A DNA stretch of 64,000 nucleotides from Rhizopus sp. PT2906 (taxonomy: Eukaryota; Mucoromycota; Mucoromycetes; Mucorales; Rhizopodaceae), in NCBI GenBank assembly GCA_025529335.1, contig JAMYHX010000073.1, positions 1 to 64,000 of the forward strand, in the 5' to 3' direction. The translations under genes were made by a program, and so were the position numbers. This document shows, one piece after another, positions 20,210 to 32,127 of the stretch. The number at the start of each line of letters is the position of its first letter. Within the stretch, counting starts at the first letter, position 1. Below the pieces are notes generated by a model. That model was not told where the DNA came from. It made no database searches and saw only the letters and a program-made list of their open reading frames with translations.

Positions 20210-21950
20210 ATTTATACCATGCCTATTTTCTTGTAAATTATCCCCCTTCTCCTCTATACATACGCTTTTTATATACATACATGTCATATTATATGTATTT
20301 ATGAATAAAAAATATATCATGACCTTATCACAATTCTGCATGTGTGGCCATTACTGTGGCTGTTTTCCTTGAAGGGATGTGATGCTCGACAATAACACTT
20401 TTTTTTTTGCTGGGGTTATTATGAGCTTCAGCTGACTGATTTGTAAATTTAGTAACAATAGCTTTATCTCCATAGAAACATGATGGATCTGAATATGTCT
20501 CGACAGCACTGCGTATTTTTTACTATTGTAAATCATGCAATAACAATAAACAAATTTGTTAGACTCATGTGAGTTGGTCATTCAATGGTTTTTATTTTTA
20601 GGAATGCCCACTCCCAACAGATGTCGCACTAACTAGTGATTTGATATCATCGTGTAACTTGAACCCCTTTCAGATGTCAATGGGAATAGAATAGGCGATT
20701 TAATTTACGTCAACTTGTTGCTTTGTTCATCGCTGAGCATATTTACTTTTGGACAACACTATACACTCTAGAAGCAACACATGTCATAATTCAATCTTTA
20801 TTGTAAATACTTTTCGAAAGGGATTGCATTGACCTTTGGATTTTTCATAAAGAGAAAAAATAAATAAACAGTTATTTAGGACTACCAAGGTGTTCAAAAA
20901 ATATAGCTGATGAATATCACAAAGAGAACGACCAAAAAAAAAAACACGTCAAGGCACAAAGCTGACCTAGTTTAGCAATTAACAAAATGACACGCGATCA
21001 TTTGGCAACACTGTATGTCACTTTTCTGTTTTGTTCTACGACTTACATCATCCCATACTATTGTCCTAGCGCCGATTGTATACGATCATCTCAAAAATTA
21101 ATTTCGTCTTTGATGTAGTCCAAGAAAACTTTGCTGTCCCAAAGATGACGTCGTATGCACATTCATAAGCTTTTATTTATCTTGTCAATTTTGAATAGAT
21201 GAAGTGGTAATTACTTGTTACTTTTTACACAGATGGGAAGAGGGCATGCTCTTAAGAATATAAAGCAGCACAGCCATCTGTAAAGCAACGTCCGGAAGAA
21301 GTCGGCCGCTCTCACTTTTATTATTATTCTTATTCTGACAAGTGTTCAATCTGGCCTTCCTACTTTTTGTTTCATTCACTCTTGCCGCATTGTTTGACGA
21401 TAAGTGCGCATTGGCACAGCACACAAAAACGCGCATAAATTGTAAGTCAAACAAAAGAATAGGCTAGGAAGTTTTTGAGAGGCTAATGGCAGGTTTTCTT
21501 ACCATTTTATCACAGGCCATTTGCCCCTAATGTGAAACAAAGATGTGGGCTGACTAGTTGACCGTGTCAGTACTCATGAATTCTTTGATGTTTTTTAAAA
21601 ATGAGAGTATTGAGAACTGTAGTAACAAGGTTGCCGTCGATAAGGGATTCATGCAGCTACTGTAAGCATAATCCATTGTAGACATTCAAAAATAAAGCGG
21701 ATGAAAGAATCATACAACTTTTCTCTTGTATTTATGCGTTTCATTAGGCATCCTTTATTTCTTATATCCCACATTACATCTGCTCTGTTAGTCTTCATTG
21801 AACTGATCATAATCAGACAATGTCCCATCATCATTCGCTTCTCTCTCCTTTTTGATACACTTTAAGGCTTTCAAGGACTTGTTTTGAAAAATTCAAGGAC
21901 GCGACTTTCTTCTTTTTTTTTTTTTTATAATTGCGCATAATTAATCAACA
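20210..21950. other. Intergenic, no gene seen
   Basis: About 1.7 kb with only short ORFs, several A/T runs and no recognisable domain or RNA gene. A T-rich stretch just before 21951 resembles the pyrimidine-rich leaders seen before other genes here. Confidence 0.4.
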
Positions 21951-24775
21951 ATGGACTTGGATAGAGCTAAAGACATGATCAAGGCAATACCTTACATGTC
22001 AAAAACAATTGTTGACGACACACTATTTGAAAAAGTACTGTCATTTCTTGTGATGGTACTCACGAGTGATCCTAACGCAGTTGACGCATTTGAACAAATT
22101 GGAATCTACAATCACATTAGAAAAGTCAGATCATATACATAACAAGTAGATATAAAGAAACTGAAACAACCTTAGGCATGTCAAATCAAGGATCAAGATT
22201 ACAGAGTTATTACTTTATCTACTCGACTTTTGGGCCACTTTATCAAAGCAGGAGGCAGATTTGAGCAACTAGAACAGGATTATCCCGACTTACTTGATCT
22301 CGTCACGACTGGTCTCAGATCCTCCGAACCCGCATTGAGATGTAGTTGTCTTCAGGCTTGTACATCATTTGTATCTTGTGAAAATGGCCAAAACTGGCTC
22401 TACAACAATCAACAAGCAGCGTCGTTTATCGCACTGGCTCTGCTAGACCAAAGTTGTTATGTTGTTTCAGAAGCCTGTCGACTGTTTACGATACTGCTGA
22501 TGATCAAGAGTCCTGTCAGTGATGTTTTGGACCCTTCGGCTCAGATCAAGTCCATTCTGTCTGTTCATACCAACCCTTCTCAGGTCACAGCAGCCCTTGA
22601 GTTTTGCTGGTCGATTATCAGCCAAAAGGACCCGATCACTCTTGATTATTTGCATCGTACGCAGCTGGTAAGGAGAGCATCATTTTTTTTATTTAATTAA
22701 ATGAAGAAGCATTGTTAATAGTTGAGTCCTCTAGTTATTTCCTATAATACCGTTGCTCTGTTCTACTCATAGAATGATTCGGGCCAGAGTGATTGAAATC
22801 CTGTCTGTCCTGTTCTCTTGGGATCCAGATCCAATTCAGACTTTAGGATTAAGAAATGTACAGAAGAGTCCGATCGATGGCGTGTACCGCATCATGCTGG
22901 ATTTGAGTAAAGAGATGTTGATGGCTCAAGACGGTTCACTGGACCAAGTCATGACAGGCGTCAGCTTACTCGAGACGTCTATCGAGCTGCTGAAAAGAAT
23001 GGATGTACCTGACATCCAAGAGATGGTGCAATTGATTGTCATGTTGATAGATATTTGCTTAAACCGATATGTTTCAATGACAGAAGGCAGACATGTAAGT
23101 TTTCTACTCTTCATAGAACAGTAAACTTACAACATCATCAGATACAATCTCTGCTGAAAACACCCCGTATGAAAAACAACGTACTTCAGCTCTGTCTGAG
23201 AATAATCCATGCGCTTATTCTCATACGGCCTATCCTTCTAGAGGTAAGAAGAAACGAATGAGAAAAAACTCATTTTAATATCTGTTAGGATAAGCATCTT
23301 GTTCAAAGCATCCTTACTGTACTCCAGCGCACAGATGCTTGTATGGATCAACGCGTGATGAAATCAGAACTAGACTTACTACAAGCCTCATTTCCTTATC
23401 TATCCTGTAAACTTCAGGTAATCCAGCTAGTGATCGATATGATGAACAGAGACGAAATGGATGTCAAAGGCATGTCTCTTGTACTAGCCACCTTTGATGT
23501 CTTCTTGAACGACGAAAACATATCTGGAATTGAATCGGTAAAGAATAAGATTTAAATAAAACTAGGGAGAAGGTTTAAATGACCATATACATGTAGTCAT
23601 CCCTGGATGCATTAGTAAGTGCATTGCAACTCAAGTTTCTGGACACAGAATGGGACGTTCGCGATGCAGCAATTCAATTTGTTGGACAGTTATTCAAAGA
23701 GGTAACCTACAAAAAGAAACAAAAACCAAAATTAATACAAAAAAGCCTATCAGTGAAGCCAAAGTTTCGTTTGCTTTAAAATACAATCTGCCTTTGAATG
23801 TACTAGACCGCATTAGTGACACAGAACCATTTGTGCGAGCGTCTGCTGTGGATGTTATACAGGTAAGCATGATCATGCACTATTTTTAAAGCTCGAATAG
23901 GTCGCATGTGTATGAATACATTTTAAAAATGCGGCACATTCGTTTGTATGTCGTTCTGAACCAAGTCCTTACTGTTATTAGAATATGATGAGGAGTAGAC
24001 AGGGATGGGACTACATACAACAACATCAGGAAAGCCGAGAGTTCTTAGCTAGCCGATTGCCCAGTTTATTATATGATACCGAAGCATTTGTAAGAAGAGC
24101 AACATTAGATGCCATAGGTTGCTTGATTGAAAAGAGATCATGTCAAGGAATGCATATGGATATCGAAAGCAAGTCTCAGTCACTCAAGTAAAAATATATA
24201 CGAGAACATCGAAAATAGAAATGATTAACGAAAACGTCACTAGTCCAGATATCATTAAAAAGCTTGTCGACGACCAAGACCCAGATGTGAGAGTGAGAGG
24301 ATGCAGATTGATTGAACATCTTTGGCATCTTTATGTGCATGAAAAGCACGAACAAAAGAAAAGGACGAACTATGTACCCCAGAGTGTGTTCTTTGAACAC
24401 ATTCAGGCGGGGGAACTACTCACGCTAGCTGTGAGTAACACAAATAGATGTCCATCTAATCTCCACTCACCCATTTATTTTTGTACGCCACTGTAGGCTA
24501 ATGATACACATCGACTAATTAGGATTGAGTCTATCAGGATCATCGAGAGTATACTGAAGGAGCCATTACGAGATAAAAGCGGCAAACGTGAATTGGAGGC
24601 TGAGGATGAGTTTGAGTCCAAGTTTTTGGATATGCTGAGCTCGATTGATATTAAACAAAAGAAACAAACATTGGACCCTGAGCATATTTATGAGGAGACA
24701 TTTGATATTAATGCCGATTTAATGATCAACCGGATGACCAAGATGACTGAAGAGATGTCTTTAGATTGCGAATAA
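21951..24775 (+). CDS. brat1: BRAT1-like HEAT-repeat protein
   Basis: Exons are 21951-22124, 22176-22667, 22735-23094, 23142-23243, 23289-23537, 23597-23701, 23746-23862, 23982 to about 24188, about 24220-24430 and 24497-24775; roughly 760 residues. All firmly placed introns are in phase 0. The junction around 24117-24220 is unresolved: no GT-AG pair keeps both frames, so a short unusual intron or a base error must lie there. The protein is a helical HEAT array. Its resemblance to BRAT1 is in order along the length: start MDLDRAKDMI with DDTLFEKVLSF, then TEWDVRDAAIQF, TEPFVRASAVDV, AFVRRATLDAI and PDVRVRGCRLIEHL, and an acidic tail. The last residues are LDCE, where human BRAT1 ends in ADCY. 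BRAT1 binds the INTS9-INTS11 endonuclease of Integrator and has been linked to ATM signalling. Assignment is from recalled homology. Confidence 0.75.
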
Positions 24776-25362
24776 AAATAAATTCATGCGCCGTTATTGC
24801 TTGGGAAAGGAAAGTAATTTAGAAATCATGTCGATCAAAGAGAGAAAGACAGTCCGAAGATTCCGCATAGGGAAAAAAAAAATGAAAAAAAGAGAGAAAT
24901 GCGTGTATTTATAAAGTAAAAACCCGAATTTGTTATTATTCAGGTACGAACCTTTATGCATTGGTTTTGATTGGCTTGGGTATAATTAAACCATGATTTC
25001 ATATGAAAGACCTCGTGAATAACAAAATAGGAAAAAGCTCGTTCATTAAACTGCAGCCACGTGTATCCAAACAATACCTGCTCATGGCAACGAAAATTAA
25101 GGGGAGGGGGGTAACTATGGTGATAGTTGATAAGCCATTTTGCTTGTTTGAGTGTGTGTAGTTCAACTGATCAAGTCACAAGAGGACGATTTAAATAGGG
25201 GTGCCATGTGGCAATAAGGCCGGCAGATGAAAAAATTGCGTTTCTGTGGCAACTTAAAAACACGTGCTGAAATGCGGAGTTGATTTATGAAATTATAATT
25301 TCCTCTTTTCAGCTCCTCTTTTCTTTTCTTTAATAATTTATAATAATTAATAGTAAAAAAGT
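24776..25362. other. Intergenic, no gene seen
   Basis: Spacer of about 590 nt with A-rich runs. A CACGTG motif at about 25059 could bind bHLH factors; the next gene encodes one, so autoregulation is possible but unproven. Confidence 0.35.
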
Positions 25363-26108
25363 ATGATAACCACCACAGAGGAAGAAGCAATGTACGATCA
25401 TAACAAATCGGTATTTGAACCTAGAGAAAGAAGACCCAGTATAGTTGAAAGCCGAACATTATATCCTTTATCCCCTTTTCGCCATCATCCATACCATATT
25501 GATAGCAATAGCTCGAGCCCATCAACTTCTCGACGGGGTTCGCTCACAGATCCTCATCTTCATACATCCTTTCATCGCCCATCCAATCTATCTTTTCATA
25601 CATCACCTCCTACCTCACCATCATCATCCAGACGATCGTCCGTAGCAACACCACCTGATGGTACATCATTGCCATCTTGGAGAAGAGAATCACTTCCATC
25701 AATATCCCATCTAACATCATCTGCTATTGTTCCTGATATGGTTCTGGATGATCGACGCCATTCAATAGCCACTGCAACTATCAAACGAAGAGGAAGTGAA
25801 CAAACACCTTATTCAAGGTCACCTGAATTACGAATGAGCCATAAATTAGCAGAAAGAAAAAGAAGAAAAGAGATGAGAGACTTGTTTGATGATCTAAGAG
25901 ACTTGTTACCATTTGAAAAAGGACTAAAGACTAGCAAATGGGAGATAATGAATAAAGGTAAAAGCAGCGAATCCCTTTTTCTTATAGCTAACATGTTTTT
26001 TATAATATAGCATTAGAACATATTAAAGCATTGCATGAAAAAGAATTACAGATGGAAAAGGAAAAAGCTGAACTGTTGAATGAATTGAACGCTTTAAAAA
26101 AACAATAA
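25363..26108 (+). CDS. bHLH transcription factor
   Basis: Two exons, 25363-25957 and 26011-26108, with a 53-nt intron that splits the helix-loop-helix; 230 residues. The basic region and helix 1 read SHKLAERKRRKEMRDLFDDL, the loop DLLPFEKGLKTSKWEI, and helix 2 is completed after the splice by ALEHIKALHEKELQ, running into a leucine-zipper-like coil (AELLNELNALKKQ). The long N-terminal part is rich in Ser, Pro and Arg, with RRGS, RRSS and RRES sites of the type used by basophilic kinases such as PKA. The basic residues fit E-box binding. It is a nuclear dimer-forming regulator; similar short bHLH proteins occur widely in fungi. Confidence 0.9.
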
Positions 26109-26396
26109 ACAGTGCTTGCGTACACTTTATTTCTGTTTTTCATTTCATTTCAGACTCTTTACTTATGGTTTTGGCTGCGCGCATAAAAGAACTCTTTCCA
26201 ATGATGGCACACGTGTGTGTGTCTATGGCAGCTAAAACAAGTAAAAAAATGCAAAAAAGGAGATGTAGACGAGAACAAAGAAAAGGCATTAAAATACCGC
26301 CAAGCTTCCAACAAAGACTTGAGGTAGCCAAGAAAATGAAATCCAGCAATTTTTTTTTGGGCAAAAAACTTTTTCTTCTTCTTCTTCTCTCTCTTT

Positions 26397-28003
26397 ATGG
26401 AAAAGAAACCTCAGCTGAGAAAAAGAGATAGGATTTGGAATTTCTTTCGACACAAGAAGCATGTAGGGACACTTCAGAGAAGAAACACGACAACGGAACA
26501 AAAAGAAAAGATTACATGTCTATCCATCTATGCACAGCAGCACTTTTCACTTTCACTGGATTCGGATATCTTTGAAAGTTTACTTGAAGATAACGATTGG
26601 GATTTAAAAAAGGCAATTGCGGATCTATCTGATTATGAAGAGGCTTCGCATGGCATACTTGTAGAGCCACCTCAAGGACAAGTCTTACTCGGACCAGAAA
26701 ATGATGGAGGCACTAGTTGCTATATTGATGCACTCTTATTTGCCATGTATATATCCAACACAACATTTGATCCATTATTAACCTATGATATACCACCTGA
26801 AAACGAAGCCAAAGTCAAATTACAGACGGTCATGAGACTGTTTGTGAACAAACTGAGAAAGGGTAATTTCATTAGCGCCAATTATGTTCACTGGCTTAGA
26901 AAAGTGCTTGAGGAAGCACAATGGAATGGAAAGGACGAAAACGGTTATTGGTCACAAGAAGACGCTAGCGAACTGTTTATGTTTATCACCGAGACATTTG
27001 ATTTGCCATATTTACCTGTAAGTCCTTCTTTTGGTGATATAAAACATAACTCATATATATTTAGTTTCAAATCAGATTATTCCATGGAGCAAATCATGAT
27101 ACAAATGATGATAGAGTCATGACGGACCGGGTCTTATCTCTTTCTATACCACAAAGCAACATGAATACAAGGTTAAAATTAGAAGATATATTATTAGACT
27201 ATTTTTACAACAACATCATTACTGGCATCAAACGACAAGTAGACATCCAACAACAACAACAACAGCAACAACAGCAAAGTATCAGCCAAGACATTTCTGA
27301 AGATATCCTATCATCACCAAGCTTTGCAAGTATAAGTGAAAAGAAGAAAGCATTAGAGCCAACAAATACGCAACAGGAGGTGATTGCATGGCAGGTACTC
27401 GAGTTGCTACCCTTTTATAGTGCAACCAATGAGCAAGGAGAACTTATCAACACACAATTTGACTCAGCTTTCCCAGATACACGAATGATTTTACCCATCG
27501 TACTCAAGCGGTATTTTTACGAAAACACAGAAATCAAAAAGAATAAGATACCTATCGATATTCCATTCACCATCGACTTTAATCGTTTTATCAATCAAAA
27601 CATGGATGATCCGGTGTGTACAACATGTGGTCAGATGAACGATTGGACACTTTATCTCAAGAGTGTGGTGTGTCATAAAGGAAGTTCACCTTATTCAGGA
27701 CATTATATTTCTTATGCAAGAACAGAGGAAGAGTGGATAAAATTGGATGATATGAACAAAGAAATGAGAGTGACACTAGTCAAGGACCAAGCAAAGATGT
27801 TTGCTGATTTAGCGGAGAATGCATATATTTTATTTTATGAATTGGATAAAACATGTCAGCACCACAACGATAATAATTCTCATAGTTCTAATAGTAGTAG
27901 TAGTAGTAGTATTAATAATAGTAATAATAGCAATAATAAGCCATCATTAGAAAAGGCGCCACTAAAGGATCATCACCATCATTATTCTTGCATTTTGATG
28001 TAA
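26397..28003 (+). CDS. Ubiquitin-specific protease with UBA-like domain and CaaX end
   Basis: Two exons, 26397-27017 and 27065-28003; 519 residues. A UBA-like helix bundle lies at about residues 40-80 (SLDSDIFESLLEDNDWDLKKA). The USP Cys box is GPENDGGTSCYIDALLFAMY with the catalytic cysteine in TSC. It is followed by the SQEDASELFMF block, a zinc-type C-x2-C (PVCTTCGQ) and the His box SPYSGHYISYA. Polyglutamine interrupts the fold near residue 250, and a Ser/Asn/His-rich tail follows. The last four residues are CILM, a CaaX box whose final Met favours farnesylation. This would tether the enzyme to membranes, as known for human USP32. The family removes ubiquitin from proteins; its targets here are unknown. 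A pyrimidine-rich leader precedes the ATG. Confidence 0.9.
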
Positions 28004-28231
28004 AGGAGTAATGGCAAATTAAAAAAAGGCAAGACAAAGAATAAACAAAGATGTAGACTCCTTTTCGTTTTCCTTTTCTGACTTCTTTGTTCGGAACACT
28101 TTACGGCTTTTTTTTTTATTCTTTGTTTACATGAACATATTACCAGGAAAAAAAAATAGAATCTCCTCTTCCCCTTTTTCTTTCCTTTTTTTTCTTTTTC
28201 TTAATACTTTACTCTCTTTCTTGGGAATAGA

Positions 28232-29209
28232 ATGGGACAAGGGTCAAGTAAAGAGGACTATTTGATTGGATACACAAAAGATGAGAAAGAAGTGACATGG
28301 AAAGACATCGAACTGGATAAACAACAACAGATAGTTCACCTTTCTAAAAGAAACCTTTACTCTATCACACCCCATATTGGATTATTTACCATGATAAAAC
28401 GAATAGATCTGTAATATATAAAATCACAAGGCTGTTTATAAAGCCACTCATTATTTTATATTAGCTCATATAACAGCATACGTTGTATACCAGAAGCAAT
28501 AGGTCATTTACACCATTTGGAATACCTGAATTTATCACATAATCAATTAATGGAGATACCCGATACATTAAGTCAACTATCGAGACTAAAAGAACTAGAC
28601 TTATCCTATAACAAACTGCAGCGCATCACACGGTTTATTGGAGACCTCGACAGATTACAATCCATTAGCCTAGAGCATAACCAACTAACTGAACTTCCTT
28701 TTACGATCGAAGGACTTTTATCACTGACCACACTTGACGTTTCGCACAACCCAATCATCATTCTGCCCGCTCCATTGATCCAACTACCTTACTTACGTCG
28801 TATTCAACTCGATGGTTGTCCATTGACAGGATCTGTAGACTTTCTTAACACGCCATATAACCCACCATCACTGGTCGAGATTTGCGCTCGACTGATGACG
28901 ACAGCACAGATCGAATGCTCACTGACAGAGACATTGGACCAGTACGTGTCCTCGTATGAGATTTGCAACTACTGTCGCGGTCCTTACTTTGAATCCTTTG
29001 TGTCCCGAGGTCGATGGATTAAACGCAACGATGTTTGGATCCCGCTAGAGTATCGGCTTTGTTCGGCACATTGGTTTGATGAATCGGATAGAGTGATTGC
29101 GACGTTTGCAACAGCCGTGTATCCACGTGCCTCGTTCTGCAAGAAGCAGCATCGGTCTGTGTTTAAGGTATGGATGAAGCACACGGCTAGTAGTTCGAAA
29201 TCAAGGTAA
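28232..29209 (+). CDS. Leucine-rich-repeat protein with C-terminal Cys/His module (paralog 2, myristoylation signal)
   Basis: Two exons, 28232-28410 and 28465-29209, with a 54-nt intron placed at the same LRR position type as in paralog 1; 307 residues. The start MGQGSSKEDY fits the N-myristoylation consensus (Gly2, Ser6, Lys7). About five leucine-rich repeats follow (for example LEYLNLSHNQLMEIPDTLS). The end has the same Cys/His module as the gene at 4889-5891: CNYCRGPYF, then VWIPLEYRLCSAHW and ESDRV. The protein is therefore probably a membrane-attached adaptor, with LRRs to bind a partner and a possible metal site in the tail. It sits 228 nt downstream of the CaaX ubiquitin protease on the same strand. 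Confidence 0.87.
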
Positions 29210-29344
29210 CTCATGGCTTTTTTTTTTGTAACCATGTAATTTTACTGTTTAATGAAAAAGAGATTTTTTTTTTAAAAAAAAGAGAGTACTTTTTATTATG
29301 TCATGCGGAGAATAGTTGCATAACTGTAGTTTTTTTTTTTCGTA

Positions 29345-30193
29345 ATGTCTCATTCACTCGAAGCGATTGACATTTACAGATTTCTGTCTTTTGTTCATCA
29401 GCAATCTCAAGACTTACTTGATCCACTCTTACTGTCACTGAGAACACCTCGTTTTGGCCCTGTTTCTGCCATAACAGCACGTTGGTATCCGACAATATCC
29501 AGTACGATACCTGAACTGGCCACAGACTTTCAACGCCTCATATCAGCTGCTGAACGTAACCCAGAGGATGACGCGATGCTTCGACGAGTAGCAGATCATT
29601 ATCCACTGATCTATCGCGTATCCTGCTTCTTGGAAACCGATGACCAGGTCGAACTCTTTATTCGATGCCTTTCTCTTGATCGAATGACGTCTGTTGAAGA
29701 AGTCAAACCAAGTCTCTTTCAATTTCTGAATCTTCTTGACAGTGATACTAGACAGTGCATCGAACGCATCTTGGTTGAGGACCCACATGGTTATCTATCC
29801 GCTCAAGATTGTACGCCCTCAGATGGTTTTCTAGATCTTGACAGGTTGTCTGAGGTCATTGGTGATTCAGCCTTATTTGAACAAGTCATGGCAACCATTC
29901 AGTCGAATGCGGCGCGTGGACTACCATGGATAGAGAGTGTTCAACAGATTTATGAGTTGGTGCGTGATCGAGGTCTGTGGGAACAACTGGCGCCTATCTT
30001 GCAGCAAGTCATCACAGGTAAGACAACCCAAAAAGAAAGGCGTATATATTAACATCCATTAGATCCAAATGAGTATAATTCGTATGAAGAATATGTACAA
30101 AAAAATTTTTTGGATGATGGGGGACAACAGTACTTGGATCAAGAGATCGATCGAACTCAAGTGGAATTCATGCTTCAAAACCTGAAAATGTAG
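29345..30193 (+). CDS. Conserved-looking protein of unknown function
   Basis: Two exons, 29345-30017 and 30063-30193, with a 45-nt GT-AG intron; 267 residues. I do not recognise the family. The protein is predicted mostly helical, slightly acidic, without signal peptide or membrane segment. Motif-like stretches are RFGPVSAITARWYPTI, DHYPLIYRVSCFLE and LLDSDTRQCIERIL. The C terminus ends in acidic, Tyr/Gln-rich sequence. Codon use and the clean splice support a real gene. It is convergent with the SWIRM gene, whose stop codon is 432 nt away. Confidence 0.75.
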
Positions 30194-30404
30194 CTTGCGG
30201 CATTATTGTCATATCACGCGTACCTGTGTACTAGGATAATGATGATCCACTGATCCTATAAAAAAAGCGCTTTTATGCAAGATGATGTCAAATCGGATTT
30301 ATTGTTCCCAAATTCAGACACATGAATAAAAAGATATAAACACAGATTTTTTATTACTATTAACATTACAAAAGAAAGAAGGGAGGAATAATACTTTTTA
30401 AAAG

Positions 30405-30443
<39 letters not shown>

Positions 30444-30625
30444 ATGTATATATAGAAGAAGCGATATATATGTATATATAAAAGGGGAGAGAATAACAAT
30501 AGCAGCAATAGTGATAATAATAAGTAATAAAGTAGAAATAGTAGTAATAGTAGTAGTAACAAGACTATACATATATATATAAAAGGAAAGAAGAAAAAAG
30601 GGGGGGTATGATATTAAATACATGG
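30194..30625. other. Convergent intergenic region, microsatellite-rich
   Basis: The space between two convergent stop codons. It carries a (GT)n tract, TA-rich repeats (ATATAT near 30465 and 30575) and TAG/TAA triplet repeats near 30525-30560. No gene seen; polyadenylation sites for both neighbours should lie here. Confidence 0.5.
30408..30435. repeat. (GT)n microsatellite
   Basis: Fourteen uninterrupted GT units between the convergent genes. Confidence 0.95.
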
Positions 30626-31491
30626 TTAGTTCGATTCATCCAACCAACCTAATTGACCAAAAGCTGTCCAAAGAGCGCTCGTCTTATTAACATCCACTCT
30701 ACACAACTTTTGTGCAACGGATTTAGTGAATGGAATTTCTTGGTATTTTAAAGTGCGAGCAGCCAAGATAAGAGTACGTTTACAACGAAGATATTGAATT
30801 GGAGATAAACGTAGGGTAGAAGCCATGGTAGCCTCAACAGGATGTAGTCGATGATAAAAGGGTTGTTGAGCAATATAAAGTGGCGCACCTAATTCATGGT
30901 TTAATTATCACGCATATATAAATTATACTATTATATATTCTTACCCTTCCAGGACACCTTAACAGGAATAGTATCAAGCGCCTCTTGAGATGGAACCCAA
31001 CCAGGAGGATAGAAATCGGTATCATTGGTTTCAATGTCAATTGAGTCAAATGCAGAGGCAGCATCTTTACCAGTTGGCAAAACAGATGAAACGCGTCTTT
31101 TCTTGAGAGTGCATGGTTGCTTATCTTTATGAACATTGGATGGGTTCAGCTTTCTTTTTTTGGTAGGTATCACCGCAGGCTTGTCTAACCTAGTACATTT
31201 ATCGATCCTCTTTTCTTTTTCTTGGTCGTCATCTTGCTTGTTCGTATTCATTAATAACAAATCACGATAGACATTGAGAGCAAAGACTCTGTCATGGCCA
31301 TGGGTTGACCTTAGATAAGGTACCATCCGACAGTAGGACTCAATGAATGCCTTTCTATTCTTTCTTGGATAGTGATCCCATTTGGGAGGTTCAGTTGGAG
31401 TCAAAGGAGGAGACAGGAGCGAATCGTCTTCAATGTGATTTTTATCATATACTTGATGCATAATGCTCAATGGTTTAGTCAAGGTCATCAT
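30626..31491 (-). CDS. SWIRM-domain protein
   Basis: Two exons, 31491-30945 and 30888-30626, with a 56-nt intron; 269 residues. The C-terminal 80 residues form a SWIRM domain (SPIQYLRCKRTLILAART, VAQKLCRVDVNKTSALW, FGQLGWLDE), a helical fold found in chromatin complexes. The rest is basic and low in structure, with several KKRK/KKRR clusters likely to act as nuclear signals. The layout, a short protein with one C-terminal SWIRM and PPGW upstream of it, resembles fungal Laf1/Laf2/Fun19-type proteins linked to Rpd3-type histone deacetylase complexes. The role is inferred from that resemblance. The double ATG at 31491 is taken as the start. Confidence 0.85.
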
Positions 31492-32127
31492 TCAATAATA
31501 GAAAAAGAGGTAAGAGAGAGAAAGAAATAAAATAAAATGTTGGCTGATTTCAACTTTTTGTATTTATTTGATGCATCGCACAAAAAGAAGGGATGAGACC
31601 CGATACGCCAGTCGGTGATTAAAATAGATGTCACATTTTAAAATAATGAATAAATTCTTGTAATGCTTCTCTAACCAATATAATGTCATTCTGCTTCATT
31701 GATCCTTTTTATTTTCTGGAATTTTCATTGCTTAATGCCCTGAGTTCAATGCTCGTGAATGTTCGTTATCTTGTAGGTTACTGAAACGAAAGAAAGAATA
31801 AAAAAACGTCATTACTTCGTTCTTACGTTTAAACTCAGTAGTAACATGACCCCGTTCTTGTCACAGGTTCTATTTGGCTTATTTGTAACTAATTTTATAA
31901 TACTAAAGCAAATAAGCTTATAAGTAATATCTAAAGCAATAATTACTTTAAAGGGGACATGTATAGTCAACAGCATCTGATTGAGTTGCTTCTAATTAAG
32001 GCTTATCTAGTCTTTCTTATAGTTCATGACTACACAAATACTTTCTCTTACATTCCATTGTTACCCGTGACCTGTGACCTTGACATAGTGTGTATCATAT
32101 TATTTATATTATTTATTTTGTCAATAA
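31492..32127. other. Intergenic, no gene seen
   Basis: Upstream region of the SWIRM gene, AT-rich. Short ORFs only. Confidence 0.4.

Noticed and set aside
21218..21454. Minus-strand ORF between the forkhead and BRAT1-like genes
   Set aside because: Low-complexity reading with no start context and no family resemblance.
30408..30435. CRISPR-like or array structure
   Set aside because: Simple dinucleotide repeat; no spaced repeats in the window.
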